A stretch of 64,000 nucleotides of DNA, taken from positions 45,140 to 109,139 of the forward strand of contig NZ_CTDX01000004.1 of NCBI RefSeq assembly GCF_001375515.1. Direction: 5' to 3'. This DNA comes from Bacillus kwashiorkori. GTDB taxonomy: Bacteria; Bacillota; Bacilli; Bacillales; Caldibacillaceae. The stretch's first letter is position 1. Every line of letters begins with the position of its first letter. Of this stretch, positions 54,480 to 63,930 are shown one piece after another. A model generated the notes under the pieces. The model was not told the DNA's origin. It did not search any database and worked only from the letters and a program-made list of their open reading frames with translations. The position numbers and the translations under genes were made by a program.

Positions 54480-54518
54480 ACGGAGACTGTCCCCATTGAT
54501 TGGGGACAGACCCCTTTT
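54480..54518. repeat. GGGGACTGTCCCC intergenic repeat, short inverted pair (copy 12)
   Basis: GAGACTGTCCCCA and TGGGGACAGACCCC flank a six-base centre, with TTTT after the second arm and A-runs before the first. It lies between two converging genes and may end both transcripts. Confidence 0.88.
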
Positions 54519-54750
54519 AACGGGTTGTTCTTGGTTCAGGTGAACGACTAACTGCCTCGCTCGGTTTAAAGAGGAGACCAAGGTTAATTAGTCCGGCAAG
54601 TCCAACTAAACCGTAAATGATTCTTGAAAGTGCTGATGCTTGACCGCCAAATATCGCTGCTACTAAATCATATTGAAAAAATCCAATTAATCCCCAGTTA
54701 AGAGCACCAATAATGGTAAGGACAAGCGCAATTCGTTGTAACCCGCTCAT
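54517..54750 (-). CDS. yuzA: YuzA-like DUF378 membrane protein
   Basis: A 77-residue protein with two helices (about 5-27 and 38-60). The N-terminal LTIIGALNWGLIGFFQYDLV is the DUF378 signature. Function is unknown. AGGAGGG precedes the ATG. Its place before a YugJ-like dehydrogenase and pgi agrees with B. subtilis yuzA. The last ten residues (SRSPEPRTTR) are hydrophilic and reach to the repeat, so the C-terminus may be recently altered. Confidence 0.88.
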   Translation of the reverse strand: MSGLQRIALVLTIIGALNWGLIGFFQYDLVAAIFGGQASALSRIIYGLVGLAGLINLGLLFKPSEAVSRSPEPRTTR

Positions 54751-54882
54751 TTAAATCCCTCCTTAACAATAAAAATTAATGCAAGTATAGATTGTGAAAA
54801 AATAATATTTTCTATGCATCGACAAATTTTATTATTAATAGTAAAAAAAGTGTATGATATTATATAAATGGAGGTGAACAAT

Positions 54883-56046
54883 GTGAAAAATTTTACATAT
54901 TACAATCCTACAAAGTTAATCTTTGGAAGAGGACAAGTAGAACAATTAAAAACTGAGCTTGCCCAATACGGAAAGAAACTATTGCTTGTGTATGGCGGTG
55001 GCAGTATTAAACGGAGCGGTCTATATGATGAAGTAACGAAGCTGCTCGAAGAAATGAACATAGAAGTATTTGAACTACCAGGAGTAGAACCAAATCCGCG
55101 AATTAGTAGTGTTCGAAAAGGGGTAGACATTTGCAAAAAAGAAGGAATCGAATTTTTACTAGCAGTTGGTGGCGGTAGTGTTATTGATTGTACAAAAGCG
55201 ATTGCAGCTGGCGCTAAATATGATGGCGATCCTTGGGATATTGTTACAAAAAAAGCGGAAGTTAAAGCAGCCCTTCCATTTGGAACAATCCTTACATTAG
55301 CAGCTACTGGTTCAGAAATGAATTCTGGTTCTGTAATTACAAATTGGGAAACGAATGAAAAATATGGGTGGGGCAGTCCACTAACTTTCCCGAGATTTTC
55401 AATTTTAGATCCTGTGAATACATTCACGGTTCCAAAAGATCAAACAATTAATGGAATAGTAGACATGATGGCCCATGTGTTTGAACATTATTTTCACTTA
55501 GAAACAAATACACCGCTACAAGATCGACTTTGTGAGTCTATTTTACAAACAGTAATGGAAACAGCACCGAAACTGTTAAATGACTTACAAAATTATGAAT
55601 ATCGGGAAACAATTTTGTATTGTGGGACAATGGCATTAAATGGAATGGTACAAATGGGCTTCACCGGTGATTGGGCAACCCATAACATCGAACATGCCGT
55701 CTCTGCTATCCACGATATACCACATGGTGGTGGCTTAGCAATTCTTTTTCCAAATTGGATGAAACATAACTTGTCCGTTAATCCAGCAAGATTTAAACAA
55801 CTTGCTGTACGAGTATTCCAAGTCGATCCGACAGGAAAAACCGATGAAGAAGCAGGACTTGAAGGGATTGAAAAACTTCGTGAATTTTGGAACAGTATCG
55901 GTGCTCCAAGCAGATTAGCGGAGTACAATATTGATGAAAGTTCACTAGATCTTCTCGTCGACAGGGCAATGCGCCAAGGTGAATTTGGTGTGTTCAAAAA
56001 ATTAACAACCGAAGATGTGTTAGCTATTTATAAAGCGTCTCTTTAA
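54883..56046 (+). CDS. Iron-containing alcohol dehydrogenase (YugJ/BdhA-like)
   Basis: A 387-residue NAD(P)H-dependent group III dehydrogenase, similar to butanol dehydrogenases. GGGSIKRSG and [19 protein letters not shown] (about 81-99) are at the nucleotide side. The iron ligands are expected in [14 protein letters not shown] and in the [19 protein letters not shown] stretch. GTG 54883 lies 6 bases behind GGAGGTG, and gives the length of B. subtilis YugJ; an ATG 15 bases earlier overlaps that site. It is monocistronic. The physiological aldehyde is unknown. Confidence 0.92.
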   Translation: MKNFTYYNPTKLIFGRGQVEQLKTELAQYGKKLLLVYGGGSIKRSGLYDEVTKLLEEMNIEVFELPGVEPNPRISSVRKGVDICKKEGIEFLLAVGGGSVIDCTKAIAAGAKYDGDPWDIVTKKAEVKAALPFGTILTLAATGSEMNSGSVITNWETNEKYGWGSPLTFPRFSILDPVNTFTVPKDQTINGIVDMMAHVFEHYFHLETNTPLQDRLCESILQTVMETAPKLLNDLQNYEYRETILYCGTMALNGMVQMGFTGDWATHNIEHAVSAIHDIPHGGGLAILFPNWMKHNLSVNPARFKQLAVRVFQVDPTGKTDEEAGLEGIEKLREFWNSIGAPSRLAEYNIDESSLDLLVDRAMRQGEFGVFKKLTTEDVLAIYKASL

Positions 56047-56243
56047 CGCCATTAATTAAAAAATCATCAGTCGCAATCATTTTTTAGCGATAATTTATCG
56101 TTATGATAAAATCAATGATTGTATGTGAAAAAATTAAAAAGCTAGTGGTAATAAAATTTAAAATAGCGCATAATGAAAAGGAAAAATCAAATTAGAAGTG
56201 GTTTAGCTACTTTAAGTTTTTGCAGTAAACTGGAGGTAAAGTA

Positions 56244-57593
56244 ATGACACATATTACATTCGATTATTCAAAAGCACTTACTTTTTTCAACGAACACGAA
56301 ATTACTCAAATGAAAGACTTAGTCAAAGTAAGCCACCATGCCCTTCACGAAGGAACTGGTGCAGGCAGTGATTTTCTTGGCTGGATAGACTTACCGGTGA
56401 ATTATGATAAAGAGGAGTTCTCTCGGATTCAAAAAGCAAGTGAAAAAATTAAAAACGATTCCGATGTTTTACTCGTTATCGGTATTGGTGGTTCTTATTT
56501 AGGTGCACGTGCGGCAATTGAAATGTTGAATCACAGCTTTTACAATGCCTTATCAAAAGAACAGCGCCAAACACCACAAGTAATCTTTGTGGGGAATAAT
56601 ATTAGCTCTTCCTATATGGTTGATGTAATGGACTTGTTGCAAGACAAAGATTGGTCAATTAACGTCATTTCCAAATCAGGTACAACAACAGAACCAGCAC
56701 TAGCCTTCCGTGTTTTCAGAAAACTTTTAGAGGAGAAATATGGTTCTGAAGAGGCGAGAAAACGAATTTATGCAACAACAGATAAAGCACGTGGAGCGCT
56801 TCGAACATTAGCAACGGAAGAAGGCTATGAAACATTCGTTATTCCTGATGATGTTGGTGGTCGTTACTCTGTTTTAACAGCAGTAGGATTACTTCCAATT
56901 GCAGTAAGTGGAGTAAATATTGAGGAAATGATGAATGGAGCGGCACAAGCAAGGGAAGACTTCGGAAAATCAGAACTTGAAGAAAATGCAGCTTATCAAT
57001 ACGCTGCTATCCGTAATATTTTATACAACAAAGGTAAAACAATTGAAATGCTCATTAACTATGAACCAGGCTTACAATATTTTGCTGAATGGTGGAAACA
57101 ATTGTTTGGCGAGAGTGAAGGAAAAGATCAAAAAGGTATATATCCGTCATCTGCCAATTTCTCCACCGACCTTCACTCATTAGGACAATATGTTCAAGAA
57201 GGGCGGAGAGACTTATTCGAAACAGTTATAAAAGTAAATCAACCACGTCATGAATTAACTATCGAAGCAGAAGCAAATGATTTAGATGGCTTAAATTATT
57301 TAGCTGGTAAAACTGTAGATTTCGTCAACAATAAAGCATTTGAAGGAACATTACTTGCTCACACAGACGGCAATGTACCTAACTTAGTTGTTGAAATTCC
57401 AGCAATGGACGCCTATACATTCGGTTATCTCGTCTATTTCTTTGAAAAAGCATGTGCAATGAGCGGATACTTATTAGGAGTCAATCCATTTGACCAACCT
57501 GGAGTAGAAGCATACAAAGTGAATATGTTTGCACTTTTAGGCAAACCAGGCTTTGAAGAGAAGAAAGCAGAATTAGAAAAACGCTTAAAATAA
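56244..57593 (+). CDS. pgi: Glucose-6-phosphate isomerase
   Basis: Pgi interconverts glucose 6-phosphate and fructose 6-phosphate in glycolysis and gluconeogenesis. The 449 residues are the short bacterial form. Substrate-phosphate binding [14 protein letters not shown] and the catalytic-region [17 protein letters not shown] are both present, as is [18 protein letters not shown] lies before the ATG. The gene lies between the alcohol dehydrogenase and a potassium channel, as in B. subtilis, and ends at a hairpin. Confidence 0.97.
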   Translation: MTHITFDYSKALTFFNEHEITQMKDLVKVSHHALHEGTGAGSDFLGWIDLPVNYDKEEFSRIQKASEKIKNDSDVLLVIGIGGSYLGARAAIEMLNHSFYNALSKEQRQTPQVIFVGNNISSSYMVDVMDLLQDKDWSINVISKSGTTTEPALAFRVFRKLLEEKYGSEEARKRIYATTDKARGALRTLATEEGYETFVIPDDVGGRYSVLTAVGLLPIAVSGVNIEEMMNGAAQAREDFGKSELEENAAYQYAAIRNILYNKGKTIEMLINYEPGLQYFAEWWKQLFGESEGKDQKGIYPSSANFSTDLHSLGQYVQEGRRDLFETVIKVNQPRHELTIEAEANDLDGLNYLAGKTVDFVNNKAFEGTLLAHTDGNVPNLVVEIPAMDAYTFGYLVYFFEKACAMSGYLLGVNPFDQPGVEAYKVNMFALLGKPGFEEKKAELEKRLK

Positions 57594-57600
57594 AATGAAT

Positions 57601-57638
57601 AAAACACCAGTGCCAATAACAATGGTTCTGGTGTTTTT
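57601..57638. terminator. Terminator between pgi and the channel gene
   Basis: AAAACACCAG (57601-57610) pairs with CTGGTGTTTT (57628-57637), with T-runs in both directions. It reaches the end of the converging channel gene. Confidence 0.88.
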
Positions 57639-58646
57639 TCAATTTCTCAAGTCTTCACCAATAACTAATAAACGATCTTTATGCTGAATGATGTACTCAC
57701 CATTTGGATTTATTAAAGTGTTATTCTCATCCTGTTTAACGCCAATTAAAATAATATGTTTTTTCAGTAAATTCGTACTTACTTGCTGAAAACTTTCACC
57801 GACAAATTCATTATCGGTAAGGAGCTGCACTTTTACCCCTTTTAAAATATTAAAAATGTCTAATAGTGAATCGGATATACCGTGCGATAGCATTGTGTGC
57901 AACATCACAAAGCTTGATAATGTATTCGTTTGAATAATTTCATCAGCACCGGCACGTTTTGCATTAATAATTTGTTCTTTCGTTAAAATTTCTGCAATAC
58001 AATAAATAGAAGGTGCTAGTCCTTTAACAGCGACGATATTCAATATCGTATTCATATCTGCCTCGAGCTCGTTTTTTCTTGGGTCGGCAGTAATAATGAC
58101 TAACTCTGCATCACGGACATTTGCTTTTTCCAAAGTCGCATCCAAAGAAGGTGCGCCTTTTACGAAAAATAAATTGTTCTTATTGATGAACGGACTGTTA
58201 TCCAAAGTAGAATCAATTAAAACAATTTGTCGATCACGATTGACTTTCACAAAATCTTGGACTATTTCTTTAGATCGCTCATTCCAGCCGATAACGATAA
58301 AATGATTCGTAATTTTCAATTCGAGTGTTCCTTTCATAATTGCATTTTGTTTCTGAACAGCAGAAGTTGCTAAAGATACGAAAAAAGTTGCAACAAACCC
58401 AGCTCCAAACAGTACTAATAAAATTCCAATAATCCTTCCAGGTATTGTAATGGGGACAAAATCCCCGTAACCAATTGTTGAAGTCGTAATAATCGCCCAC
58501 CAAATGCCATCAAATACTGTTGGAAATTGTTCAGGTTCAACAAAATGAATGGATGTTCCGAATAAAAATAAAATGAATGCGACAACTAGTAAAAGTCGGA
58601 TTAAATATGGTAACCGTAAAAATTGTTGATAAATATTCCAATTCAT
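57639..58646 (-). CDS. Potassium channel with RCK domain (YugO-like)
   Basis: A two-helix ion channel: helix 1 (about 14-33), the pore loop with selectivity filter TTSTIGYGDF, and helix 2 (about 70-95). A cytoplasmic RCK/TrkA-N domain (about 110-235) and a TrkA-C-like part (about 255-333) follow. TIGYG is the potassium filter. YugO of B. subtilis carries potassium-mediated electrical signals in biofilms, and the genomic place next to pgi is the same. ATG 58646 has GAGGGG just upstream; the longer frame to 58760 lacks one. 335 residues agree with YugO (328). Confidence 0.9.
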   Translation of the reverse strand: MNWNIYQQFLRLPYLIRLLLVVAFILFLFGTSIHFVEPEQFPTVFDGIWWAIITTSTIGYGDFVPITIPGRIIGILLVLFGAGFVATFFVSLATSAVQKQNAIMKGTLELKITNHFIVIGWNERSKEIVQDFVKVNRDRQIVLIDSTLDNSPFINKNNLFFVKGAPSLDATLEKANVRDAELVIITADPRKNELEADMNTILNIVAVKGLAPSIYCIAEILTKEQIINAKRAGADEIIQTNTLSSFVMLHTMLSHGISDSLLDIFNILKGVKVQLLTDNEFVGESFQQVSTNLLKKHIILIGVKQDENNTLINPNGEYIIQHKDRLLVIGEDLRN

Positions 58647-58967
58647 AGTTTTCCCCTCAAAAGTGAAAGAGTACAATAAAATTAGGCTCCAATAAAAATG
58701 ATATTCCATGCTTTTGGAGTACGCAGAAAGTATTATGATTTCACTCTCCGCTGTAATCAAAAAATTGTTTGTTGAATGTTTCTTTTCATTGGGAACAGGT
58801 GGAAAAATCTTTACATAGGTGGCTACAATGGAAATAATGGCATTGCCTGTTATCGGAGTTCACCCAATGTCAATATTATTAGTATTAGCAATAATTCGGT
58901 GTTTCATAACTTGAACGATTGTCATACATAGCAAAGGTAATTAAATATAAATATTGGAGGTTATTAA

Positions 58968-59894
58968 ATGAATGTGATTGACCTACATTGTGATGCATTG
59001 TTAAAACTATCTGAGGCAAAAGGAAAACTTCGCTTTGCTGATGCATCTGAATTAGATACAAATAAAGAACGATTGCAAAAAGGAAAAGTAAAAGTGCAAG
59101 CATTTGCTATTTTTGTTGAACCATATATCCAATCAGATCAAAAGTTTCAAGAAGTACTCACTCAAATTGACTACTTCTACTCCGAAGTATTAGGGAAAAA
59201 TCAAGAAATGAAACATATTCGGTGTTGGTCAGATTTAAATACACTAAAGGATGGAGAAATTGGTGCCTTTTTAACTTTAGAAGGTGTGGATCCAATTGGA
59301 AATGATTTAACCAAACTTAGAATACTTTATCAACTCGGTGTATTGTCCGTCGGATTAACGTGGAATCAAGCAAACTTAGCAGCTGATGGTGTAGGCGAGC
59401 CACGCGCTGGCGGATTGACAGAGCTTGGTAAAGAAATTGTAAAACTTAACAATCAATATAAAGTTTTTACTGATGTATCGCATTTATCAGAAAAAGGATT
59501 TTGGGATGTTATGGAACTTGCCGATTTTCCAATTGCTAGCCATTCCAATTCAAAGACAATTTGCAATCATCGTCGAAATTTAACAGATGAACAAGCAAAA
59601 GCTTTATTCCAAAAAGGTGGTTTAATTCATGTCGTCTATAATCCACCTTTCATAAAAGAACAAGGGAAAGCGTCGATTGATGATTTAATTAAGCATATTG
59701 ATCATTTTTGTTTGTTAGGTGGAATCAAGCAAATTGGTCTTGGCTCTGACTTTGATGGAATTTACGATAAAGTAAAGGGGCTAGAAGATGCATCACAATC
59801 GCAAAATTTAATCATTAAACTGTTAAAGTATTATAATGAAGCAGAAGTTCGCGGTTTTGCTTCTGAAAACTTTTTAAGCCACTTGCCGAAATAA
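58968..59894 (+). CDS. Membrane dipeptidase family protein (M19)
   Basis: A zinc-dependent dipeptidase of the renal dipeptidase family; relatives also act on D,L- or D-amino acid dipeptides. In the 308-residue product the N-terminal DLHCDALLKL supplies the H-x-D zinc ligands, FLTLEGVDPIG the bridging glutamate, and DVSHLSEKGFWD and ASHSN further ligands. LGSDFDGI carries the late aspartate. GGAGG precedes the ATG. It has no signal peptide, so it is cytosolic. The in vivo substrate is unknown. Confidence 0.92.
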   Translation: MNVIDLHCDALLKLSEAKGKLRFADASELDTNKERLQKGKVKVQAFAIFVEPYIQSDQKFQEVLTQIDYFYSEVLGKNQEMKHIRCWSDLNTLKDGEIGAFLTLEGVDPIGNDLTKLRILYQLGVLSVGLTWNQANLAADGVGEPRAGGLTELGKEIVKLNNQYKVFTDVSHLSEKGFWDVMELADFPIASHSNSKTICNHRRNLTDEQAKALFQKGGLIHVVYNPPFIKEQGKASIDDLIKHIDHFCLLGGIKQIGLGSDFDGIYDKVKGLEDASQSQNLIIKLLKYYNEAEVRGFASENFLSHLPK

Positions 59895-59959
59895 TGGCAG
59901 TGGCTTTTTATTAGAAGTTACAAGTGAAATTTTTTTACAAGCACAGCTGTCGTGAATAT

Positions 59960-60642
59960 TTAATCTTCATATTTGTCAACATATAATTTCTTATTTCCGT
60001 CAATAGTCCCAATGAATACCTCTTCTAACTGGACATCCTTTTTTTTTAACTCATTTAGCAACCATTCTTTCGTAAGATTTGCCTCTTGCAAAGAATCATA
60101 AATGATATTTCCTTCCATAATGACAGTTTGAGGTAAGCCACTCTTTTTTTTCACAGATGAATTGATATCCTTTTGTGTTAAAGGTTGGTTCTCTTTTTTT
60201 AAAAACACACTTAAATCCCCAGTAGGTTCAAGTACTGCAAATTCAACGTCCGCTACGTTGAATACATTTTTCTTGCGTAATAAGGAATTTAAATCATCAA
60301 TAGTGTATCGCTCTTTTTTTAAACTATCTTCAGAACCTTGCCGTTTTTTATAAAAATGCTTGCTCTACCATCAACAAAGTTTCGCAGTTTTTTACTTTTT
60401 AAAACTGCAAAATCAGCCAACATAGTAACAATTCCAAAAACAGATATTCCTAATAATCCGTGAAAAATATTTCGTTCCAATCCTGTAATTAACTCAGCTG
60501 CAATACTTCCAATTGTAATTCCTGAAATATAGTCGAAAAATGTCATTTGCACGATCTGTTTTTTCCCAACTAACTTTGTAATGATGAATAGGAAAATGAT
60601 AAATAATAATGCACGCAAAACAATCTGTAACCACTCCGGCAC
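59960..60642 (-). pseudogene. YetF-like DUF421 membrane protein, frameshifted
   Basis: DUF421 (YetF/YcaP) proteins have three N-terminal helices and a cytoplasmic domain, and in spore formers affect spore germination or envelope functions. The frame from 60642 encodes the three helices and then FIKNGKVLKIV before stopping at 60319-60321. The expected continuation (EDSLKKERYTIDDLNSLLRK, up to VDKYED) lies in another frame. One missing base near 60333-60336 explains it: adding it restores VLEDSLKKER and a 227-residue protein of normal family length. It is either a new pseudogene or a sequencing error. Confidence 0.85.
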
Positions 60643-60696
60643 AATTTTCCCTCCAGTTACTAAATAATTAGTGCAACAAAATTCTATCTATTGTAC

Positions 60697-60805
60697 TCAA
60701 TATACGGAACTAACGGTTGCTTTAGAAATATCCACCTCTACTGCTATGGTTTTAAGACCATGTTCACGAAAAGATTGTTCAAGAGTAGTTTGCGTGCTTT
60801 AAAAA
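60697..60805 (-). pseudogene. TetR-family regulator remnant
   Basis: The minus strand reads ARKLLL and, after a one-base shift, EQSFREHGLKTIAVEVDISK then ATVSSVY and a stop. This is the helix-turn-helix of TetR regulators (pattern ..G...T...IA...DVSKATVY). Only about 35 residues remain, with a frameshift and no start. Confidence 0.55.
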
Positions 60806-60835
60806 TAATTAGTCATTTAAAAAGCCTTTGCCGGA

Positions 60836-60960
60836 ATGTTGTCCGTTATTGTTGGAGTTGTCATTTTCTTTGTCAATAAAACAATCGAAAAACAACCATT
60901 TAATGACAGTGGACTTGATTTTCGTGCAATTAAAATTAAAATCAAAGAAATCAAAAACTC
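60836..60960 (+). pseudogene. Possible CPBP membrane protein remnant
   Basis: A short frame reads VIVGVVIFFVNKTIEKQPFN then DSGLDFRAIKIKIKEI, similar to the first helix and basic loop of CPBP-family intramembrane proteins. The reading becomes low-complexity beyond 60960. The assignment is tentative. Confidence 0.3.
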
Positions 60961-61574
60961 TTGTTCTAGTTGTTGTACAACATCTTCGAAAAGAGCTTCG
61001 AATGTAGAAATATCAACTTTCTACGAACCTTCTTTTCTTGTTTCAAGAAAAATAAAATCCTCTTTTTTCTAGTCTATATCTCTTGTAAAAATCGAACCTA
61101 CATTTTTCAATGATGAGTATTATTGGGTTCATATTCATCCAAATCTCTCTTAAAGTCGTTCAATTATAACTTCCCTCTGAAAGGAGGAAATACCAAAAGA
61201 ATACTATTATTTAACCGTAATCTAATAGAATAAGCAATTTAAGCAATTAGAACTATTTTGTCGCATGTAGGAATACCTTTAAAAGTCCCAATAATTTCCA
61301 AAACGCAACTAAAGTCAAAAATACATAGTACATTCAAACTATTTTAAAATAGAAAATACAATAGTTATTGTAAGTTTTCAAAAAAATGGTACACTAATAA
61401 TTGTTAGGATTCTTCGTTTCACTTCAACTAGATTTTTATCAAAGGTAATCTTAATTTAAAGAATAGATTAATCAGAAGAATAATCGTAGTAAATTAATTA
61501 ATAATAATTTCTCATATTAATTAAAAGTTTCACTTTTTTAAACTAATATTCATTTATTCTAGAAGGTGAATTTA

Positions 61575-63701
61575 ATGCTGGAAATAAAAAATTTAACAAT
61601 AAAATATGGTGAAACTGAGATTTTATCTAATGTAAATGTTGAGTTTGCAAGGGGAACTGTTACAGTTATAAAGGGTCCGTCTGGGTCAGGGAAATCCTCT
61701 TTATTGAATATCTTAGGATTAATTCAAAACCCAAATAAAGATTGCACATACTATCTAGATGGTAATCAAATTAGATTTGATGATGATGAGTCAAAGGCAC
61801 TTTTTAGATTAAATCATATCGGCTTTGTTTTCCAACAAAATAATTTATTACAGGAATTAACTGCGAAGGAAAATATAATGATTCCTTTGAGAATGGTAAG
61901 TAAAAATCATTCATATATTTACCAGAAGGCTAATGAACTAGTGGATTATGTTAATTTGAATCACGTAGCAGATAATTATCCTTCTGACTTATCTGGAGGA
62001 GAAGAGCAACGGGTAGCCATATCAAGAGCGCTAATCAATGATGCAGATATTATTCTTGCTGATGAACCTACAGCATCCTTGGACTCGGAAAACACACAGA
62101 ACATATTAAATATTTTAAGGAACTTAGCGCGTGAAAAGAATAAAATTGTTATTATCGTTTCTCATGATGAAACTGTTGCAAATATTGCTGATACAATATA
62201 TGAAATAAAAGAAAGAAAATTAAATGCCCTAAAAAGTACTAAAGATAATTTGGAAAGTAGAGTAGAAAAAATAGAGGGGAAGAAGAAAAACCTTTTTCAT
62301 TTTATCAAATATTATAAAAGGAAGAGAAAAGACGAAAAAAAGTTAAACAGATTTCTAATTATTATTACAGCAATTACTGCCGCGATTGCTACTCTCTTTG
62401 TGAATTTTGGAGATTCGTTTAGTGATCATCAAAAAGATTTTATCGATGCTATATCTGATAGGGGTATTTTTATCATTAATGATACTCTAGGTATTAATTC
62501 CCAAACGGATTATGTTGAAGCATTTCAATTTACCGATGAGGAAATAGAATCTATTAACAACCTCCCAACAATACAAAAGTTGTATCCATATTATGAATTC
62601 CTATCCTTTGGAATATCAACTAATCAGTCAGATATTGCAAAATTAATCGTCAAAGATGGTTCCAAAGTGGTAAAGGAAAATACATATGAAAATATTATGG
62701 AGAATATGACTGATGATCAATTTCGAGTAACTCCATTATATCCAGAGGAAAATCTACAATCTATTCTTGAGTACAAAGCAGAAGATATAGAAGATGGTAT
62801 TATCCTTACAGCTTCATTGGCTTCTTCTCTAGTAGAAAACCCAAAAGATTTAATAGGGAAGACCTTAGAAATTCAAAGTTTTGTACCTGTTAAGCTTTAT
62901 ACAAGTGAGGCGACTAAACCTCAAGAAGGGAGCGATAGAGGTTCACTTGAAAATGCAGAAACAGTTAAAATTGATGCACCTATTTATAAATTAGTTTCAT
63001 TTAGTAAAATAATAAAGGGCATTTTGCCTAATTCATATATTTATCAAAAGTCTGAAGAAAGCAGAAATCTGATTTTTTTAAATTATAGTGAATTGATAGA
63101 GATTATTTCAGAGAATAAAGACAGCAATCTAGGTGAAACATTTCCGGGTTTTCCTGAGAAAGAATTAGCTCCGAGTGCACTATATGCTCAGGTTACTAGT
63201 TTTGAAGATGTGGCAAATACTAGCTCAAAAATAGAATTATTTTCACCAACTATTCAGGTGGTAAGTAAGGCTACAGATGTGAAGAAAATTCAAACAAATT
63301 TAAAGATGATTCAAGACACGATGCAAGGAGTTTCTCTCGTACTAATTTTAATCGTCATGCTATTGTTTGGATTCACATACTTTTTAAAAACAAGGACCAG
63401 AAAAAAGGAAATAGGGATTTTAAAAGCAATAGGGTTTACGACGAAGAATGTTTTCATGTTAATAGGGTATGAAATGTTATTTGTTGCTATAAAAACATTT
63501 GTTTTATCCATCGTAATATCCTATCTACTGTTATTTATAGCAAATAATGTAATTGGTTTTGCTAGTTTATTTGTAATAACAATGGAGTCCATCTTGTTCT
63601 GTTTCATGATATCATTTTTAATTGTTATTTTATCGGGAATAATTGCTATTTGGAATACGGGCAAAGTGGATATTATTGATTCGATAAGGAAAAATAAGTA
63701 A
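61575..63701 (+). CDS. Fused ABC exporter: ATPase plus FtsX-type permease
   Basis: The 708-residue protein joins an ATPase (1-220) to its membrane part. Walker A is GPSGSGKSS, the signature LSGGEEQRVAISRAL and Walker B IILADEPTASLDS. A basic linker (220-255) leads to helix 1 (about 258-275), an external domain (about 280-575) and three helices (about 585-605, 635-660, 672-695), a MacB-like half-transporter with the domains in MacB order. ATG 61575 lies 6 bases behind AAGGTGA. A 32-residue membrane peptide gene follows after 17 bp. Its neighbourhood is decayed, so it may be acquired. Transport of a peptide or bacteriocin is a guess. Confidence 0.88.
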   Translation: MLEIKNLTIKYGETEILSNVNVEFARGTVTVIKGPSGSGKSSLLNILGLIQNPNKDCTYYLDGNQIRFDDDESKALFRLNHIGFVFQQNNLLQELTAKENIMIPLRMVSKNHSYIYQKANELVDYVNLNHVADNYPSDLSGGEEQRVAISRALINDADIILADEPTASLDSENTQNILNILRNLAREKNKIVIIVSHDETVANIADTIYEIKERKLNALKSTKDNLESRVEKIEGKKKNLFHFIKYYKRKRKDEKKLNRFLIIITAITAAIATLFVNFGDSFSDHQKDFIDAISDRGIFIINDTLGINSQTDYVEAFQFTDEEIESINNLPTIQKLYPYYEFLSFGISTNQSDIAKLIVKDGSKVVKENTYENIMENMTDDQFRVTPLYPEENLQSILEYKAEDIEDGIILTASLASSLVENPKDLIGKTLEIQSFVPVKLYTSEATKPQEGSDRGSLENAETVKIDAPIYKLVSFSKIIKGILPNSYIYQKSEESRNLIFLNYSELIEIISENKDSNLGETFPGFPEKELAPSALYAQVTSFEDVANTSSKIELFSPTIQVVSKATDVKKIQTNLKMIQDTMQGVSLVLILIVMLLFGFTYFLKTRTRKKEIGILKAIGFTTKNVFMLIGYEMLFVAIKTFVLSIVISYLLLFIANNVIGFASLFVITMESILFCFMISFLIVILSGIIAIWNTGKVDIIDSIRKNK

Positions 63702-63718
63702 TAATCGAGGTACATTAA

Positions 63719-63817
63719 ATGTCAAAAATAGTGAGAGTTTTAATTACCCTTTTTATAGGTTTGATTTTTATTTTTTTGTTAATATATTTACTGCTTGGAA
63801 CGACTTCGTATAAGTAA
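63719..63817 (+). CDS. 32-residue single-helix membrane peptide
   Basis: The peptide reads MSKIVRVLITLF, a run of Ile, Leu, Phe and Gly making one helix (about 6-27), and ends GTTSYK. GAGG (63706-63709) stands before the ATG at a workable distance, and the gene lies 17 bp behind the fused ABC exporter. It is too short for family recognition. It might be a small transporter subunit or an exported peptide. Confidence 0.55.
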   Translation: MSKIVRVLITLFIGLIFIFLLIYLLLGTTSYK

Positions 63818-63846
63818 CTTTTCTTGTTTCCGATTTATCGGATTTC

Positions 63847-63930
63847 CGACAGAAGACTCCCACTTCAAGGAAGGAGAAGGGCGTAGCCCAGTGAGTAAGT
63901 GGGAGATGAATGTCGGTAGGCGTTAGCCTA
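63847..63930. other. Large structured hairpin, possible IS605-type end
   Basis: CCGACA (63847-63852) pairs with TGTCGG (63911-63916), and inside it CTCCCACTT (63857-63865) pairs with AAGTGGGAG (63897-63905). An inner GGGC/GCCC loop lies between, and a second hairpin TAGGC/GCCTA follows (63917-63930). No T-run follows. Such nested structures are seen at right ends of IS200/IS605 elements, where they form part of the TnpB guide RNA. No tnpB is in the window. Confidence 0.4.

Larger units (their letters stand above)
60643..61574. other. Decayed region between yetF-like gene and ABC exporter
   Basis: It contains remnants of a TetR regulator (60697-60805, minus) and a possible CPBP membrane protein (60836-60960, plus). 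From about 61080 to 61560 I see only AT-rich DNA and no ORF. A GAAAGGAGG near 61178 is not followed by a start codon at working distance. Confidence 0.5.

Noticed and set aside
54900..55997. Antisense ORFs inside the alcohol dehydrogenase gene
   Set aside because: Shadow frames of a strongly conserved gene, without ribosome sites.
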